From Boswellia sacra (Eukaryota; Streptophyta; Magnoliopsida; Sapindales; Burseraceae), in the NCBI GenBank assembly GCA_013180625.2, contig SNVD02016082.1:61044-125043 (forward strand): DNA of 64,000 bases, given 5' to 3'. The translations under genes and the position numbers were made by a program. The notes beneath the pieces were generated by a model. It searched no databases. It saw nothing but the letters and a program-made list of their open reading frames with translations, and was not told where the DNA came from. Below, piece by piece: positions 60,791 through 64,000 of this stretch (within the stretch, counting starts at the first letter, position 1; every line of letters begins with the position of its first letter).

Positions 60791-63700
60791 TTAGACAGCT
60801 TCTAATCCAACTATGTCTCTGCATAGTTCTAGCTTGTCTCTGGTGACCACTTTTGTTAACATGTCGGCTGGATTCTCTTTAGTATGGATCTTCACTATTT
60901 TCAACAGTTGCTTGTCCATCACCTCTCGTATCCAATGATAGCGAATGTCAATATGCTTCGTTCGAGAATGGTACACTGAGTTCTTGCTCAAATCCAGAGC
61001 ACTTTGACTGTCACAGTGTACTTTGTATTCCTTTTGCTCAATCCCAAGTTCTTGGAGAAATCGCTTCAGCCACAACATTTCTTTTCCAGCTTCCGCTGCG
61101 GCAATGTATTTTGCCTCTGTCGTGGATAGCGTAACACACTTCTGTAGTCTTGACTGCCATGATACAGCTCCCCCTGCAAAAGTGTAAACAAAACCTGATG
61201 TAGATTTCCTATTGTCAGGTTCTCCGGCCATATCTGAATCTGTATAGCCTTCCAAGATTGGATCAGCTCCCCCGTAACACAAGCATATCTTCGAAGTACC
61301 TTTAATGTATCTGAGAATCCACTTGACTGCCTCCCAATGTTCTTTCCCTGGATTGGAAAGAAATCTGCTCACGACTCCTACAGCATGAGCAATATCTGGC
61401 CTTGTACACACCATGGCATACATCAAACTTCCTACAGCAGAAGAATATGGTACCGACGCCATGTCCTCTATCTCTTTCTTGGATGAGGGACATGATCTCT
61501 TGCTCAGCTTGAAATGATTAGCCAGTGGTACACTAACTGGCTTGGCACTATCCATTTTGAACCTTTGGATCACACGTTCAACATATTTTTCTTGAGACAG
61601 CCATAATTTCTTTTGTTTTCTGTCTCGACGAATGTGTATCCCCAAGATTTGCTGAGCTTGTCCCAAGTCCTTCATATCGAAGGTTTTTGATAGTTCATTC
61701 TTCAGCTGCTTTATTCTTGTTGCATCTTTTCCGACGATTAACATGTCGTCCACATATAACATTAATGCAACAAAGTCTCCACCTGGAAGTTTCTGAAAGT
61801 AGACGCATTGGTCTGCAGCGGTTCTATTGTACCCATGACTCACCATGAAGGAGTCAAACTTCTTGTACCATTGCCTTGGTGCTTGTTTGAGGCCATAGAA
61901 GCTCTTTTTGAGCTTGCACACGAGGTGTTCTTTTTCTGGAACTTCGAACCCTTCTGGCTGCTCCATGTAGATTTCTTCATGCAAGTCTCCATGAAGAAAT
62001 GCTGTCTTCACATCCATCTGTTCAAGCTCCAAATCAAGACTTGCTGTCAATCCGAGGATGACGCGGATTGAAGACATTTTTACTACCGGTGAAAAGATTT
62101 CATCAAAGTCAATTCCTTTCTTCTGAAGGAATCCTTTTACCACCAATCGGGCTTTGTGCTTTATCACCTTTCCTATTCCATCTTTCTTGAGCTTGAATAC
62201 CCACTTGTTCTTCAATGCCTTCTTTCCGTCTGGGAGTTCGACCAGTTCATAAGTTTTGTTCTTCTCTATAGAATTCATCTCATCTCGCATTGCATGCAGC
62301 CATCGTTCTTTGTCTGGATGAGATAAAGCTTCATGAAAGCTTTCTGGCTCCCCCTCATCAGTAAGCAGTGTGTACTCTGATTTCGGATATCTCCTCGATG
62401 GAATCCGACCTCGCTCAGATCGTCGTAGCTGAGGTTCTTCATTTCCAGGAGGTACAGCAGCTTCTATAGGTGATTGTGGCTCCCCTGGCTCAGCAATCTC
62501 TTCATTTTCTTCCTCCTGATCTGCTTCTGGAACTTCGTCTGGTACCTCGTCATTTCTTGTAGCATTTGGTGTTGGAGTAGAATCTGCAACAATATCTGGG
62601 GCACTGCTAGTGGGATTTGTAGATATTGTTGTCTTTTCAGCGTCTTCATATGTTTGGTCTTCGTGAAATACGACATCTCTGCTCCGGATGACTTTCTTTT
62701 CTTTGGGATCCCATAATCTGTATCCGAATTCTTCATCTCCATAGCCGATGAAGATACATGGAACAGTTCTTGCATCGAGCTTCTGTCTGAGCTCCTTGGA
62801 TACATTTACGAAGGCTAAACAACCAATCACTTTCAAATGATTATAGGAGGGCTTTTTGTTAGACCATACCTTTTCTGGAATCTCGAAGTTCAGTGGTGCC
62901 GATGGTGCTCTGTTGATTAAGTAACAGACGGTGCGAACTGCCTCCCCCCAGAATGGCTTGGGTAACTTAGCCAATCTGAGCATGCTTCTGACTCGTTCCA
63001 TGATGGTTCGATTCATCCTATCGGCCACTCCATTGTGTTGTGGTGTGCGTGGGACTGTTCTTTCATGTCGAATGCCATATCTTCGACAGTAGGCATTGAA
63101 CTCTCTGGAGGTATACTCTCCTCCGTTATCTGATCGAAGGCATTTTAATTTCTTACCCGTTTCACGTTCTACCATGGCGTGAAACTCCTTGAACTTCTCT
63201 AGAACTTCATCCTTCGTCCTGAGGAAATAAACCCACACTTTCCGAGATGCATCATCAATAAAGGTCAAGAAATACCTTTTACCGCCTAAGGACTCGACTT
63301 CGAGAGGTCCGCATACATCACTGTATACTAGCTCCAATAGCTTTGATTTCTTCACTGATGAGGAGCTGAATGACACCCTCCGTTGTTTCCCGTCCAAACA
63401 ATAGTCGCAAGGATGAGACGCTGCATCCTTGGAAACAGTGATCAGCTTCTTTTTCTGAAGGGTTGATAAACCTTTTTCACCCATGTGACCGAGCCTTTTA
63501 TGCCACAAATCTAGAGGTACCATGTGCTCTGCTACATGAAGGCTCTCTCCGTTTATCTTTACATGAGTCCTGTAAAGATTGTCACATAATTTACCTCGAG
63601 CAACCACCATGACCCCTTTCAACATCTTCCATGTACCGTTGGTGAAGCAGCTCTCATAACCCTGCTGATCAAAGGCTTTTACCGAGAGCAAGTTGAGTCG

Positions 63701-64000
63701 AAGATCTGGCACATGACGAACGTCCTTCAAAGTTATTTTGCATCCGACTTTCGTTTGGAATTGAATATCACCAATTCCCATGATTTTGGCGGTGCTGTTG
63801 TTTCCCATCTTCACGATCCCAAAGTCTCCTGCTTTGTACGTGGTGAAGATTTCTCTGCAAGGAGTGACGTGGCAGGAAGCTGCTGTGTCAATAACCCATT
63901 CTACTCCTTGATCTGCTGTGTGGAAGCACGTCTCTTCTGCACAAATGGTTACATCTTCTACCACTGTAACTCGTGGTTCTTCGTTGCTTTGTGCCTGTGA
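60791..64000 (-). CDS. Copia Pol polyprotein (partial, frame open)
   Basis: 1,069 codons plus stop, open to the right edge with no stop or shift. From the right: protease WVIDTAASCHVT; pre-integrase LWHKRLGHM and CDYCLDGKQ; integrase VYSDVCGP, RSDNGGEY and QHNGVADRMNRT; linker with RRSERGRIPSRRYP; reverse transcriptase ARLVVKGF, DEIFSPVVK, QMDVKTAFLHGDL, YGLKQAPRQW and YVDDMLIVG; RNase H YTDSDMAG, STTEAKYIA and HCDSQSA. The third integrase catalytic residue, normally Glu in VAERMNRT, is Asp (codon at 63020-63022), at exactly the D-35-residue spacing. Reverse transcription motifs look complete. The protein is very like that of tobacco Tnt1. Confidence 0.95.
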   Translation of the reverse strand, partial: SQAQSNEEPRVTVVEDVTICAEETCFHTADQGVEWVIDTAASCHVTPCREIFTTYKAGDFGIVKMGNNSTAKIMGIGDIQFQTKVGCKITLKDVRHVPDLRLNLLSVKAFDQQGYESCFTNGTWKMLKGVMVVARGKLCDNLYRTHVKINGESLHVAEHMVPLDLWHKRLGHMGEKGLSTLQKKKLITVSKDAASHPCDYCLDGKQRRVSFSSSSVKKSKLLELVYSDVCGPLEVESLGGKRYFLTFIDDASRKVWVYFLRTKDEVLEKFKEFHAMVERETGKKLKCLRSDNGGEYTSREFNAYCRRYGIRHERTVPRTPQHNGVADRMNRTIMERVRSMLRLAKLPKPFWGEAVRTVCYLINRAPSAPLNFEIPEKVWSNKKPSYNHLKVIGCLAFVNVSKELRQKLDARTVPCIFIGYGDEEFGYRLWDPKEKKVIRSRDVVFHEDQTYEDAEKTTISTNPTSSAPDIVADSTPTPNATRNDEVPDEVPEADQEEENEEIAEPGEPQSPIEAAVPPGNEEPQLRRSERGRIPSRRYPKSEYTLLTDEGEPESFHEALSHPDKERWLHAMRDEMNSIEKNKTYELVELPDGKKALKNKWVFKLKKDGIGKVIKHKARLVVKGFLQKKGIDFDEIFSPVVKMSSIRVILGLTASLDLELEQMDVKTAFLHGDLHEEIYMEQPEGFEVPEKEHLVCKLKKSFYGLKQAPRQWYKKFDSFMVSHGYNRTAADQCVYFQKLPGGDFVALMLYVDDMLIVGKDATRIKQLKNELSKTFDMKDLGQAQQILGIHIRRDRKQKKLWLSQEKYVERVIQRFKMDSAKPVSVPLANHFKLSKRSCPSSKKEIEDMASVPYSSAVGSLMYAMVCTRPDIAHAVGVVSRFLSNPGKEHWEAVKWILRYIKGTSKICLCYGGADPILEGYTDSDMAGEPDNRKSTSGFVYTFAGGAVSWQSRLQKCVTLSTTEAKYIAAAEAGKEMLWLKRFLQELGIEQKEYKVHCDSQSALDLSKNSVYHSRTKHIDIRYHWIREVMDKQLLKIVKIHTKENPADMLTKVVTRDKLELCRDIVGLEAV

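Larger units (their letters stand above)
60344..64000 (-). mobile_element. Tnt1-like copia retrotransposon, continues past the window
   Basis: 3' LTR at 60344-60741, then a purine-rich tract (minus strand GGGATGGAAGGGGAGAAT, 60742-60763), then a long pol frame open to the right edge. The LTR shares its transcribed end (ATACAAGATTTACACAAAAA, TCAGAACTCTCTGGTTCTAA) with the deleted copia at 23842-25790, but its start differs, so these are related subfamilies. Gag and the 5' LTR lie outside. Confidence 0.93.

Overview
The window is nuclear DNA of a flowering plant, most likely a woody eudicot. It is AT-rich, its genes have introns, and it is dominated by plant transposable elements (Mutator-like, CACTA, hAT, copia and gypsy). 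The one O-methyltransferase resembles the class II enzymes of Citrus relatives, so Rutaceae is a reasonable guess, but the sequence alone does not prove it.

Layout: 1-974 is the right end of a Mutator-like element (MULE-A family). 980-2900 is AT-rich tandem repeat. 6415-11453 is a complete MULE-A with about 0.95-kb terminal inverted repeats (TIRs), a perfect 9-bp target-site duplication (TSD) and a decayed transposase. 12608-16298 is a CACTA element carrying fragments of what look like three unrelated host genes (TRF-like Myb, EH-domain protein, UPF1). 17047-22974 is a second MULE (MULE-B) with a decayed transposase and a convergent GRF-zinc-finger ORF. 23842-25790 is an internally deleted copia element. 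27400-28129 holds ends of another CACTA and another MULE. 29080-29617 is a GC-rich hAT-type MITE. 30142-31504 is a hAT-like element containing a PPR-gene fragment. 32114-33608 is a broken gypsy-like element.

Two plausible functional host genes occupy the middle: a PEPR-like LRR receptor kinase (35755-38931, one intron) and a four-exon class II O-methyltransferase (41800-43672). Downstream are a possible pararetrovirus-like remnant (46560-47640), a copia element (47717-57299) interrupted by a second gene-carrying CACTA (51180-55835, with three intact Ca2+-ATPase exons), a carboxylesterase pseudogene (58464-59310), and a Tnt1-like copia element (60344 to the right edge) whose pol frame is open but whose integrase catalytic Glu is Asp.

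The most striking theme is repeated capture of host-gene pieces, with introns, by DNA transposons: two certain CACTA cases and one likely hAT case. Several boundaries are supported by exact TSDs read directly from the sequence. Family assignments rest on recognised motifs, since no database search was possible.
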